A program made the position numbers and the translations under genes. This document shows, piece after piece, positions 7,341 through 15,285 of a stretch of DNA of 18,981 nt; within the stretch, counting starts at the first letter, position 1, and the number at the start of each line of letters is the position of its first letter. Source of the stretch: CAYRLW01 sp964425215 (GTDB taxonomy: Bacteria; Spirochaetota; Spirochaetia; Treponematales; Breznakiellaceae); contig CAYRLW010000057.1 of the NCBI GenBank assembly GCA_964425215.1, forward strand, positions 1 to 18,981, written 5' to 3'. Under the pieces are notes generated by a model that saw only the letters and a program-made list of their open reading frames with translations, had not been told where the DNA came from and did not search any database.

Positions 7341-8431
7341 CGAACGGTAGTAAATCCTCCGGATTGTTCAAAGGTGCCAATAAAATCTACCGTTCCCTTA
7401 TATAACGCTTCAGAAAGCTTCCGCAAGTACTCCGGGTCTAGAAAAAGCTTGGCATCCTCAGGATTGGTAACAAAGCCCAATTCGACCAAAACCGAGGGCA
7501 TACGGGCGTTTCGGACCACAAACCATTCTTCCGCCTTGATACCCCGGGGGGGACTGAGTTTACCGATGGTCTGATCAAACCGATTCATAATAGATCGGGC
7601 CATCAGGATGCTTTCGGTGGTAAATTCCTCCTCCAGCATGGCGTTTAGTATGGGAAGGACCTCGGTGGATTCTTTGGTTTTACTTTTATCGATCAGGGTT
7701 CTTCGGTATTCTGGAGATAGGTACCAAACCTCGTACCCCCGGGCGCTTTTGTTAAAGGAGGCGTTGGCGTGGATAGAGATAAAGACGATGGCCTCGTTCT
7801 CCCGAAGGGGCACCGAATTGGCTATGGCAACCCGGTCTTCCAAGGTTGGATAGGTATCCGAATCCCGGGTCATCAATATTTTCTTATCTGGATAGGCGGT
7901 TTTTAGACGGTCTCGGAGCTTAAGAGAAACCTGTAGCGTCACATTTTTTTCTTTAAGGGTGATGGATTTACCATCGATTACATGGGTAGCGACGGCCCCG
8001 TTGTCCTTTCCCCCGTGTCCGGGGTCGATAATTATAGCGGCGATTCTCAGGGTACCCTTTCCGCCTTCTTTTAGGGTAGCCAGGGCGGATTTGAGGGTTC
8101 TGACAAAGGGTTCGGGAAAATACGGAATGTCGCCCTTAACAAAGGGGCTGGGAACAGAAAATAAGAGACTTCCATCGACCAGGGCGTAGGAGGGTTCGCT
8201 CGTATCGTCCATAAAAAAAACAATATGATGGGTGGGACTGATAAATTCTCCGGTCCGGGAGAGGGGATCATAGTAAAATTCGACCCCCAATTCCGTTACC
8301 GTAGCCTCCAGCGTTAAAGGAGGGGGGGCGTCGGAGCTTTCCTTCGATTGTCCCGGAAGGAACAAAATCGGAGCGAGTAAAAAAAAGAGAAATAGGAAAC
8401 CATAGGGGGGAAAAAAGAAACTCTTTTTCAT
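7337..8431 (-). CDS. N-acetylmuramoyl-L-alanine amidase (Amidase_3, AmiA/AmiC type)
   Basis: 364 residues. The enzyme cleaves the bond between MurNAc and the stem peptide of peptidoglycan in the periplasm. The open frame extends further upstream, but the start at 8429-8431 fits: it gives a signal peptide (MKKSFFFPPY followed by a hydrophobic run to about residue 26) and an ATGA overlap with the preceding stop. Residues 40-125 are a short, beta-rich N-terminal domain. The catalytic domain follows: IIIDPGHGG with zinc ligand H139, LKEKN with E161, ISIHANAS with H221, and VELGFVTNPED with catalytic E317. All key residues are present, so it should be active. It lacks a visible SPOR or LysM domain. 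Spirochaetes need wall remodelling for division and for periplasmic flagella, but which of these it serves is not shown. Confidence 0.93.
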   Translation of the reverse strand: MKKSFFFPPYGFLFLFFLLAPILFLPGQSKESSDAPPPLTLEATVTELGVEFYYDPLSRTGEFISPTHHIVFFMDDTSEPSYALVDGSLLFSVPSPFVKGDIPYFPEPFVRTLKSALATLKEGGKGTLRIAAIIIDPGHGGKDNGAVATHVIDGKSITLKEKNVTLQVSLKLRDRLKTAYPDKKILMTRDSDTYPTLEDRVAIANSVPLRENEAIVFISIHANASFNKSARGYEVWYLSPEYRRTLIDKSKTKESTEVLPILNAMLEEEFTTESILMARSIMNRFDQTIGKLSPPRGIKAEEWFVVRNARMPSVLVELGFVTNPEDAKLFLDPEYLRKLSEALYKGTVDFIGTFEQSGGFTTVR

Positions 8432-10020
8432 CGCGCCCCATCGCTTGAAAGGGAATCGAGAAGGTAGAGGGCCCCTTGATACCCCCCCCGTATAAGGGCG
8501 ATCCAAAATTGTCTGCCCAAAGAAGGCCTTGACCCCGATTCGGAGGGATCCAGCAGGGGTAAATCGTACCCCGAAATCCGCCGAACCGCCGCCAGGCTTT
8601 CCTGAACGGTTCTGCCCACGTAGTCCGTATATGACCCTTCGGTGAAGAGGGGGAAGGGAATCAGAGCCGGGCCCCGGTCCTGTAAAGAGGCCAGGACCCG
8701 CGGTTCCACGGGAGGATCGCCGAGGGCGTCGAGGGCCCGCAACAGGGCCGCCGGGGGAGAAAAGGCCGAAGGGGGAAAAATCTGGTCCAGGGGGGCCCGT
8801 AAAAAGGCGTCGGTCTGGGAATCGTGGGGCTCCAGGCGAATAAAAATCGACCGGACTGCGTCTTCGGCAGATTGGACTGCGGTGGACCGATCGGGGGCGG
8901 CGCTGATAACGTTGCCGCATTTGGAGACGTTGTTCACGGGAAATTGGACCCTACTCCCCGGATCGACGCGAAGGAACAGGTCCTTGATATGGGGAAGATT
9001 TTTAACGTCCCCCAGACCCATAATGGTTTTAACGGTGCCGGGAATGGAAATAAAGGCCCGTTCTGCGCTGGTCCATCGACGAAGGACTTCCAGGTCCTTT
9101 GGTTTTTCACCCAGGGCCACCGAGATAGCGGCCCGTACGGGTTCCACCCCCGAAGCGTAGGGGTAGGTCCAGCCGGACATGTATCCTCCGGAAAGACGGG
9201 CGGCGATTTCACCAACCATGGGTCCCCGGGGAGTCAGCTTGATATCCCCTTTGGCGGCCCCATGGGTAATTCCCAGGGCTCTGATCCCTTGGAAAAATAC
9301 GTCGGTTATCCTTTTCTGGTCCCCCGATCCCACCTGGGTCGGCATGGTATGCCCCATCTCTATAAAATAGGGGGGAAAAAATATGTGCCGATCCGCCATT
9401 CCGCACAGGGTAATCTGACCTTGGTACACGATAGCGTCCAACGAAAATTCCGGACCTTCCATGAATTCTTCCACGATCGCCCGTCCTGACCGGGAGAACC
9501 CTAGAGCGTCCTCTATCGCAAGACCCAGTTCTTCCGGATGGTCCACCCGACGACAGCCCCGGGCGCCCATATTGTCCACCGGCTTTACTACCACGGGGAA
9601 GGGGAACGGGGGGTTCCATCGGGGCGTGGGGAGTTCGGAAAGGACTACGAAATCGGGGGATGGGACCGAGGCCTCTTTAAACCGCCGACGCATCCGTTCC
9701 TTGTCCGAAGCGTCCAAGGCGTTCTGGTACGGGATCCCTGGGAGGCCCACTTTTTCCGCCACGTACGCCACGGTGGCCGAAAAATCCGTACCGGCGGTTA
9801 AGACGCCCCCCAAGCCCCCATCTCGGAGGAGGGTTTGGGCGTAGTCGGCGATGGATTGCCGATCCTTTAAATCGATGGGGACAAAAGTATCCGCCCAGGA
9901 GGAACAGGGCGCCTTCGGGTCCCCGTCTACTACGACGGCTTCTAGACCCCGTTCCTTAGCGAACCGTATGGCCGGGCCCTGCATTATTCCCGCGCCAAGG
10001 ATCAGTATACGTTTAGCCAT
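8428..10020 (-). CDS. ATP-grasp ligase with unassigned C-terminal region
   Basis: 530 residues. ATP-grasp enzymes join a carboxylate to an amine or similar nucleophile through an acyl phosphate. Residues 1-100 form a pre-ATP-grasp Rossmann-like fold (ILILGAGIMQGP, 6-17). The ATP-grasp part runs to about 330: FPVVVKPVDNMGARG (141-155, nucleotide-binding K146), IVEEFMEGPEFSLD (182-195), KGDIKL (257-262) and VGEIAARLSGG (269-279), with metal-binding E271. This resembles the carbamoyl-phosphate synthase, PurT and PylC group. Residues 400-530 do not resemble anything I know. It sits in a sugar-modification operon, its start overlapping the PseG-like fusion gene by eight bases and its end overlapping the amidase start (ATGA). 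It could attach an amino acid or other acyl group to a sugar; the substrate is unknown. Confidence 0.85.
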   Translation of the reverse strand: MAKRILILGAGIMQGPAIRFAKERGLEAVVVDGDPKAPCSSWADTFVPIDLKDRQSIADYAQTLLRDGGLGGVLTAGTDFSATVAYVAEKVGLPGIPYQNALDASDKERMRRRFKEASVPSPDFVVLSELPTPRWNPPFPFPVVVKPVDNMGARGCRRVDHPEELGLAIEDALGFSRSGRAIVEEFMEGPEFSLDAIVYQGQITLCGMADRHIFFPPYFIEMGHTMPTQVGSGDQKRITDVFFQGIRALGITHGAAKGDIKLTPRGPMVGEIAARLSGGYMSGWTYPYASGVEPVRAAISVALGEKPKDLEVLRRWTSAERAFISIPGTVKTIMGLGDVKNLPHIKDLFLRVDPGSRVQFPVNNVSKCGNVISAAPDRSTAVQSAEDAVRSIFIRLEPHDSQTDAFLRAPLDQIFPPSAFSPPAALLRALDALGDPPVEPRVLASLQDRGPALIPFPLFTEGSYTDYVGRTVQESLAAVRRISGYDLPLLDPSESGSRPSLGRQFWIALIRGGYQGALYLLDSLSSDGAR

Positions 10021-12079
10021 GGGGTACCTCGTTCATTTTAACAGCGTAGGCCTCAAAGGTATCCCCCAGTCGAAACAGCCTGCTGAGGCCGTAAAAAAAC
10101 GCGTAGAGGGGTCCTCGAGGCGCCTTTAAAAGGGATCCCACCAGGGGAAACCGTTCTGGATGATGGCCCGTAACGACAATTTTCGCAAGGGCAAAATTGT
10201 ACCTTCGCAGTATTTTTTTTACCCGTCCCAGTTCCCAAAGGGTCCAATGATCCGGGGGGCTGGAACGCAAAAAAGTGGCGGGCCGGAGTCTCCCCGAAAT
10301 CCCGGAAAAAGAGGGGGTCGCAATGGCGAGAACACCCTGGGGACGGAGAATTTCCGACGCCTTTTGTAAGGCTTCCCCTAAATCCACCAAATGCTCTATC
10401 ACGTACCAGAGACTTACCCCGTCAAAACGTTGGGATGCCAGGTCCCCCACCGTATCGGCGGAAGGAAAAAGGCCCCGACGGGCGGGGATACGGAGTTCCT
10501 GTACCACGTAGGATACCGCCTCTTCAGCCGGATCGATGCCTTGGCAATCGAAGCCCCAATCCCGGGCCTCCGCTAGAAAGGCGCCATAGGCGCAACCGAT
10601 GTCTAGTAAGCGGGGAGCCCCCTGCCCCTTTCCGGAGAGTGGTCCGGGGGACGGCGTGGGGGATGAAAGCGGGATTGGGGCCCTGGGGAGCCGATCGTTT
10701 TTTTCTAAGATGCTCCGGATAATCCCAAGTCTCCGGCGGGCCATCCGCCGGAGGTTGGGGAAATCCTCCAAATAGGTCTTTCCGTACTGTTTTTTATAGT
10801 CCTCAAAAAAGTACCGTTCTTCGTACTGGATCGGGGGGACCGCTGGACGGACCATATACACCATCCCGCAACCGCTGCAACGCCGGTACGTGCGGTCGGG
10901 GAACCGCCGTATCACCGAAGAAGCCGTGGCGTTCCGTTCCCCGCATAGGGGGCACCGGGCACGGGAAACAAAATCAAAGGACCCTACGAACACCGAAAGG
11001 GAAGCCCCAGGCACGGGAGCGGCCCCAGGCACAGGGGCGGCCCCAGGCACAGGGGCGGCCGCGGCGGTTTTTTCGGCGATGAGGGAGAGACGTTGGAGGT
11101 CCAGGGAGGAGCCGCCCAGATGGACGTTTAACCGGGCGGCCGCCCGGCGGCCAAGGCCGGCGCTGTAAAAGCCCCGGGAGAGAGCAAGCCTCTGATGGTA
11201 AGCGGTGGGGGAGACTAAAAGCACGGGGACACGGGCGTGGGCCGCTTCGAAGGCCGTAAGACCGAAGTGGGTTACCACCAGGTCGTACTCCGCCAGGTGT
11301 TCTGCCAGGTTGTTCCGGGGCTCCAGGATACGGACACCCAGTTCAACCAGGGGTTTTACGGTCCGTTCCTCGTAGTCCTCCCTGTTTACAAGGGGATTCC
11401 GGGGCCCCAGGAGAAGGAAAATCTCCACTTCCTTGAGCCGGGCCAGAGAACGGGCCGCGGGGACCGAAAGCTCCTGGGCGTCCTCGGCTCCAAAGGTAAT
11501 GAGAATCCTCAGGGAATCGATTTTCCCGCCGGAAGCACGGGGAAGCGCGGGGTCGGCGGGACGAGGGGTTTTACGATCGGAGACAGCGGTATCTGAGACA
11601 ATGGTATCCGAGACAGCCAAATCTGGGACAGCGTAAAACTGGGGAGGGCGAACGAATTGGGGACGCCGGTTCAGGGGCAGATAGAGTAAAGCCGGATCGG
11701 TCAGGTTAGCTGGAGAAAATTCTGGAGGCGGGGGGAGGCAATCGATGAGGAAATCAAAGGCCCCCCGTTCGGAGCCCCCTTCGTCGATGCCTACCAGCGG
11801 CCCCAGGGCGGCCCAATGGCGGAATTCCGAGGCGGGGGTCTTAAATCGGTCTAACACGATGGCGGTCCAAGGGATGGATGTTTCATCGATTTCCGAGGGG
11901 AGCGTAAGGGATTCAATACCGGCTATACTAAGGCTATCGGACGCCCTTTTAAAGAGATAGGCTTCCGCCCCTTGGGTTCGAAGCTCCTGGACTAACCGTA
12001 AGGATCGAACGAGGTGCCCTCCCCCCCTTCCCGGTTCCAACGCCGGGACGATTAAAAACTGTTTCCCCTGGCCGTTCAT
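10013..12079 (-). CDS. PseG-like / zinc-ribbon / SAM methyltransferase fusion
   Basis: 688 residues in three parts. Residues 1-335 resemble PseG, the UDP-sugar hydrolase of pseudaminic acid synthesis, a GT-B fold: a glycine-rich loop GRGGGHLVRSL (17-27), ILITFGAED (192-200) and THFGLTAFEAAHARVP (270-285). A zinc ribbon follows, with C376/C379 and C401/C404. Residues 415-688 are a class I methyltransferase: LLDIGCAYG (491-499) binds SAM, GID at 514-516, and FDGVSLWYVIEHL (552-564). Low-complexity linkers occur at 152-168, 338-360 and 464-488, the first two encoded by short tandem repeats. The ribbon plus methyltransferase layout recalls enzymes that C-methylate nucleotide sugars, so one polypeptide may hydrolyse or transfer and methylate the same sugar. 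It overlaps the cytidylyltransferase stop by one base (TAATG). Confidence 0.85.
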   Translation of the reverse strand: MNGQGKQFLIVPALEPGRGGGHLVRSLRLVQELRTQGAEAYLFKRASDSLSIAGIESLTLPSEIDETSIPWTAIVLDRFKTPASEFRHWAALGPLVGIDEGGSERGAFDFLIDCLPPPPEFSPANLTDPALLYLPLNRRPQFVRPPQFYAVPDLAVSDTIVSDTAVSDRKTPRPADPALPRASGGKIDSLRILITFGAEDAQELSVPAARSLARLKEVEIFLLLGPRNPLVNREDYEERTVKPLVELGVRILEPRNNLAEHLAEYDLVVTHFGLTAFEAAHARVPVLLVSPTAYHQRLALSRGFYSAGLGRRAAARLNVHLGGSSLDLQRLSLIAEKTAAAAPVPGAAPVPGAAPVPGASLSVFVGSFDFVSRARCPLCGERNATASSVIRRFPDRTYRRCSGCGMVYMVRPAVPPIQYEERYFFEDYKKQYGKTYLEDFPNLRRMARRRLGIIRSILEKNDRLPRAPIPLSSPTPSPGPLSGKGQGAPRLLDIGCAYGAFLAEARDWGFDCQGIDPAEEAVSYVVQELRIPARRGLFPSADTVGDLASQRFDGVSLWYVIEHLVDLGEALQKASEILRPQGVLAIATPSFSGISGRLRPATFLRSSPPDHWTLWELGRVKKILRRYNFALAKIVVTGHHPERFPLVGSLLKAPRGPLYAFFYGLSRLFRLGDTFEAYAVKMNEVPHG
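11005..11058. repeat. Tandem repeat, 3 x 18 bases, in an interdomain linker
   Basis: Three units of ccccaggcacaggggcgg at 11005-11022, 11023-11040 and 11041-11058; the first differs from the other two, which are identical, at two positions. The period is a multiple of three and codes for (A)PVPGA repeats between the PseG-like domain and the zinc ribbon. Confidence 0.95.
11580..11633. repeat. Tandem repeat, about 3.5 x 15 bases, in a PseG-like domain loop
   Basis: Units gagacagcggtatct, gagacaatggtatcc, gagacagccaaatct and the partial gggacagcg at 11580-11633. They code for five-residue repeats of the VSDT(A/I) kind at about residues 152-168 of the fusion protein. Confidence 0.9.
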
Positions 12080-12765
12080 TATTTTAGCTCCCCGGTTGAA
12101 TATATCCGGTTATACACCCGGATAATATCCTCTCCCCGGAATCGCTGTTCCCCTTCCAGGGCTTGGTAGAGCCCCTGGGCCCGTTGATAATCCGCCGGGG
12201 TATCCACGGTTACGCGAAGCTGGGGACCCCGCCACATTTTGGGCGCCAAGGGACGATGGAGAAGAAACCGTTCCGGGTGTCCGTACAGGTAGGGGCATAC
12301 GTGTTCCCGTTCAAAGGGTTCCCGGGCTTCCCGGTCCGCCGTATGGAGGGCTTCGGCCCGGATCACCTCGACACCCGCGCCGTAGGGGGTGGCACCGTAG
12401 GTACCGTAGTCGGCCTCGGTGTTCTCCGTTTCTTTCATCAGTGCCTCCGCCGCGTCGGGGAATACAAAGGGGTTATCCCCCGTGGCTCGAATGATCCATC
12501 GGGCATCAAAACGGCGGGCGGCTCGGCTGAATCGGTTAAGGACGTCCTCTTTAGACCCCACAAAAAGGGAAAAGGCCGCCTCTTCCGCCAGGGGAGCGAA
12601 GGCGGTTTCCGAATCCGGGGGACAGGCCAGGACTCGCCGATCGCAGGGAATCCGGGAAAGGGCCTCCATGACCCGGTACACCATGGGCCGACCGCCGAGG
12701 GGTAACAGGGCTTTTCCGGGAAGACGGCTGGAATCGAGACGGGCTTGTAGGATGATTACGGTCAT
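12079..12765 (-). CDS. SpsF-family cytidylyltransferase
   Basis: 228 residues. The family transfers CMP from CTP to a sugar, as CMP-sialic acid, CMP-pseudaminic acid and CMP-KDO synthetases do. The N-terminus IILQARLDSSRLPGKAL holds the nucleotide-binding signature (Q-A-R-x-x-S-x-R-L-P-G-K). Further on, FVGSKEDVLNRF and WIIRATGDNPF (the D that binds metal) are typical, as is LRVTVDTPADY near the C-terminus. The open frame extends 34 codons upstream, but the ATG at 12763-12765 is preferred because the signature begins three residues later and it overlaps the TGA of the glycosyltransferase gene (ATGA). It presumably activates the sugar handled by its neighbours. Its exact sugar is unknown; no NeuB-like synthase lies in the window. 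Confidence 0.92.
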   Translation of the reverse strand: MTVIILQARLDSSRLPGKALLPLGGRPMVYRVMEALSRIPCDRRVLACPPDSETAFAPLAEEAAFSLFVGSKEDVLNRFSRAARRFDARWIIRATGDNPFVFPDAAEALMKETENTEADYGTYGATPYGAGVEVIRAEALHTADREAREPFEREHVCPYLYGHPERFLLHRPLAPKMWRGPQLRVTVDTPADYQRAQGLYQALEGEQRFRGEDIIRVYNRIYSTGELK

Positions 12766-13736
12766 GGTTCCACGGGCTCCCACAGTTCGGTCACCTTCCG
12801 GGCGTCGCAGTGGAACCGAAACCGGTTGGTTTGAACCCAGTCCCGGGCCTCCGTAAAGTCCTGCCACGCGGCCAGGGGGCTCTCGCCGGATCGGAACAGG
12901 TACGAAGGAAAACGGCGGAGGGGAATATAGGCGCTATCGCCTCGAAACAGGGGTAAAAGATTTTTTAGGTAAAACCGTTTGTACCCCGGCGCGTTGGTCA
13001 CGTCTTGGGGGGGTATTTCTGCGTCAAAAACCACCTTAATCAACTGGGTGGATCGAATTTCCTCCCCCCAAAGGTGGGCTCGAAACCCGAAATCCATCAT
13101 CTGCCAGTAGGGAGCCTTGATCGTTTCGTCAAAACCTCCCATACGGATAAACCTTTCCCTATCGTAAATACCAATACCATCGAAGGGGTAAAGGGTGGGA
13201 AGGCCTTCCTTTACGGGAGAAAAGGGTATGGTTTTAAGGGAATTCCTAAAAAAAGCCGGGGCGATCAGAGACGGGAGGGTTTCAAAACGGCTATTTTGAA
13301 GCGTCGGTACCGTGCAGAGCCGCTCGGAACTGGTGGCGGAGGAAGCGGAAAAAAACCGCTCGGCGATCCGGTGGACCCCCCCGCTTTGCAAAAGCCGAGT
13401 ATCGTTCCAGAGAATAAAAAAAAGAGGACTTTTTAGTTCCGAAACCGCCAAATTTATCTCTTCTCCCAGGGTAATTTTTTCCTTAAGCAAAAGGAATTTC
13501 ACAAAGGGAAAGCGGATCGATAGTTCCTCCACGTCGTAACTTTCCCGGGGGCCTTCCACAGAGATGACGTAATCGAAGGCCGCTTTTTCGCACTCCTTAA
13601 ACACCGAACGGCGAAGGTACCGGCCCCCCCGATTGAGAATTATCGCCGACAGGCCCGAATCGCCGTTCCGAACGGTGCCCCCAACGGCGGTGTAAGACGT
13701 TTTTGATTCGTTAAAAGTTGTAGGTATAGTATTCAT
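12762..13736 (-). CDS. GT2-type (GT-A fold) glycosyltransferase
   Basis: 324 residues, transferring a sugar from an activated donor to an acceptor in the cytoplasm. Residues 25-110 look like a nucleotide-binding GT-A half, and FFILWNDTRLL contains a ND-T in place of the usual DxD metal motif. The second half has the acceptor-side pattern of GT2 enzymes: DGIGIYDRERFIRMGGFDE followed by YWQMMDFGFRAHLWGEEI. No membrane segment is seen. The frame is open to 13835, but the ATG at 13734-13736 is chosen because GGAG lies four bases ahead of it and the residues upstream would be encoded inside the radical SAM gene. It overlaps that gene's end by 26 bases. Donor and acceptor are unknown; flagellin or a surface glycan are candidates. 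Confidence 0.8.
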   Translation of the reverse strand: MNTIPTTFNESKTSYTAVGGTVRNGDSGLSAIILNRGGRYLRRSVFKECEKAAFDYVISVEGPRESYDVEELSIRFPFVKFLLLKEKITLGEEINLAVSELKSPLFFILWNDTRLLQSGGVHRIAERFFSASSATSSERLCTVPTLQNSRFETLPSLIAPAFFRNSLKTIPFSPVKEGLPTLYPFDGIGIYDRERFIRMGGFDETIKAPYWQMMDFGFRAHLWGEEIRSTQLIKVVFDAEIPPQDVTNAPGYKRFYLKNLLPLFRGDSAYIPLRRFPSYLFRSGESPLAAWQDFTEARDWVQTNRFRFHCDARKVTELWEPVEP

Positions 13737-15285
13737 CGCACTCCGCGCAAAGGTTATTATAATTTTGAGCCAGGTGTTCCCGATAGACGGCCTGTCCCCG
13801 GTTCCAAATAGTTTCCAGACTTTCCGTAAAAACATTTCCCAGGGTGAAGGTTCTCTTGAGGTCTTCCCGACACAGGGGAACCGAACCGTCGATGAGGATC
13901 GACATATCCCGTAACAGGTGCCAGCAGGGACGGCGTTTTAGGGGTGAAAGATCCGTAGCTTTTTGCGGAGGCAGGAAACCGCAAAAGTGGTCGAACTTTT
14001 GAATAATCACCTTGGCTTTCGATGTTTTCCAGGTCCGATAAAATTTTTCCATATCGTCTTCCTTCCCCTGGAGTCGTACGGCCTGGACGTACACGTTTTC
14101 GGGAAACCGGGCGAGAAGTTCGTTTACAAATCCATGGGCTTCCGCGTATCCGGGGCCTCGGAGCTTTTGATAGAGCTCCGGATCCTCCGAATCCAGGGAT
14201 ACGATCCACGAGAGGGGCGCCATACCGGAGAACCGCCGCAGAGCCCCCTGGGCGTATTGGGCAATTTCATCCAAAATCGAACCGTTCCAGCCGATCCCCG
14301 AGGTTTCTACCACCAGCGAAAGTTCCTTCCGGTCCAATACGGCCCGTATCATTCGGAAAATTTCCGGGTGGAGGGACGCTTCGCCCCAAAGGGAAAGGTC
14401 GATTACGGCGTCCCCAGAAAAATCGATAATTCGATCTAAAAGGTTTTCGAACCGCTGGACTTCCATAAAATCGGACCGTTCTAAAATGGAACGGTCCCCC
14501 TGTTTCCCCAGAAAGGGATAGGGACAGAGGGAGCAGGCCTGAGGACAGGGCCCGGCTATTTGAATAGCGTAAAACGCTGGAAAGGTCCGCAAAAATTCCC
14601 CCCTGGTCTGGAGGATTCCATCCAAGTCCCGGGCGTTTGTAAACCCCGCCGATCGGAGAGAGCGGATTAGGGCCAGATTTCGCTTTGAATCAGCGGCCAG
14701 GGTAAGCCTATAGGGTCGCAAATCCACGGGAGAAAGTTCCGTCTCGATGTCAAAGGAGTTGATATCCCTTTGAAGGACCGAAAAAAGACTATCCCGTTCC
14801 ACGGGAGCCCCGTCATCCTGAGCCAGGTGCACCAAAGCGGAAGCCGTTCCGGGAGCGAGGAGTTCGGGGGCCAGCCCCTGGGGCCAACCGTCGGCGTAGG
14901 AATACTCGGCGCCATAGCGGAAATGCCGATCCGCCAGGGCTTGGGCCAGGCCCGAATCCAAAAAGGGATAATCGGCCCAGGTGTAGTACAGGGCATCGTA
15001 GTTCTGGGAAAGGCGAGCGAGGGTTTCCAGCAGTTTTCCCACGGTCCACCGGTCGGACCGCTCCACGCGGACCGAAGGGTCTAACGGAGGCAGGGTTTGA
15101 TCGTCCGCCAACAGGATCGTATCGACAACCCCGGGAAAGGCTTTGGCCCGTTCAACCGCCAAGGACAGGGCGCAGGGGGACGATCCGGAGGGTGAAACCT
15201 CCCCATCCAGGCTTACCAGGGCTTGGGGACGCAGGGCCCCCCCAAACAAAACCGATAGGGCTTTTATATCCTTTGATCCACTCAT
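13711..15285 (-). CDS. Radical SAM/SPASM protein with SpsF-like N-terminal domain
   Basis: 524 residues, first gene of the overlapping operon. Residues 1-225 resemble a nucleotidyltransferase/GT-A fold of the SpsF kind (ILLADD, 57-62; YYTWADYPFLD, 100-110), but the Q-A-R-x-x-S-x-R-L-P-G-K signature is missing, so this half may no longer transfer nucleotides. Residues 235-430 are a radical SAM domain with the cluster motif C247-x3-C251-x2-C254, which cleaves SAM to a 5'-deoxyadenosyl radical. A SPASM-type auxiliary cluster follows: C454, C472 (GSVPLCRED), C513 and C516. Such enzymes modify peptides or sugars. The ATG at 15283-15285 is one of two copies of a duplicated start. The substrate is unknown; the domain pair suggests an activated sugar or a sugar-linked group. 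Confidence 0.87.
   Translation of the reverse strand: MSGSKDIKALSVLFGGALRPQALVSLDGEVSPSGSSPCALSLAVERAKAFPGVVDTILLADDQTLPPLDPSVRVERSDRWTVGKLLETLARLSQNYDALYYTWADYPFLDSGLAQALADRHFRYGAEYSYADGWPQGLAPELLAPGTASALVHLAQDDGAPVERDSLFSVLQRDINSFDIETELSPVDLRPYRLTLAADSKRNLALIRSLRSAGFTNARDLDGILQTRGEFLRTFPAFYAIQIAGPCPQACSLCPYPFLGKQGDRSILERSDFMEVQRFENLLDRIIDFSGDAVIDLSLWGEASLHPEIFRMIRAVLDRKELSLVVETSGIGWNGSILDEIAQYAQGALRRFSGMAPLSWIVSLDSEDPELYQKLRGPGYAEAHGFVNELLARFPENVYVQAVRLQGKEDDMEKFYRTWKTSKAKVIIQKFDHFCGFLPPQKATDLSPLKRRPCWHLLRDMSILIDGSVPLCREDLKRTFTLGNVFTESLETIWNRGQAVYREHLAQNYNNLCAECDEYYTYNF

Noticed and set aside
8432..8920. Extended 527-residue form of the amidase
   Set aside because: The extra residues are Pro/Arg/Gly-rich and are read from inside the ATP-grasp gene. 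The ATG at 8429-8431 begins a signal peptide and forms an ATGA overlap.
8824..9489. 221-codon plus-strand open frame inside the ATP-grasp gene
   Set aside because: It is antisense to a gene with clear ATP-grasp motifs and shows no ribosome site or family pattern.
11005..11058. Possible CRISPR array or other spacer-repeat structure
   Set aside because: The units are contiguous with no spacers, only 18 bases long, in frame and inside a coding linker; no cas genes are present.
12766..12867. Longer start of the SpsF cytidylyltransferase
   Set aside because: The family signature begins right after the ATG at 12763-12765, and the added residues come from the overlapping glycosyltransferase gene in another frame.
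13737..13835. Longer start of the GT2 glycosyltransferase
   Set aside because: It would lie wholly within the radical SAM gene and adds a non-conserved sequence; the internal ATG at 13734-13736 has GGAG just ahead.
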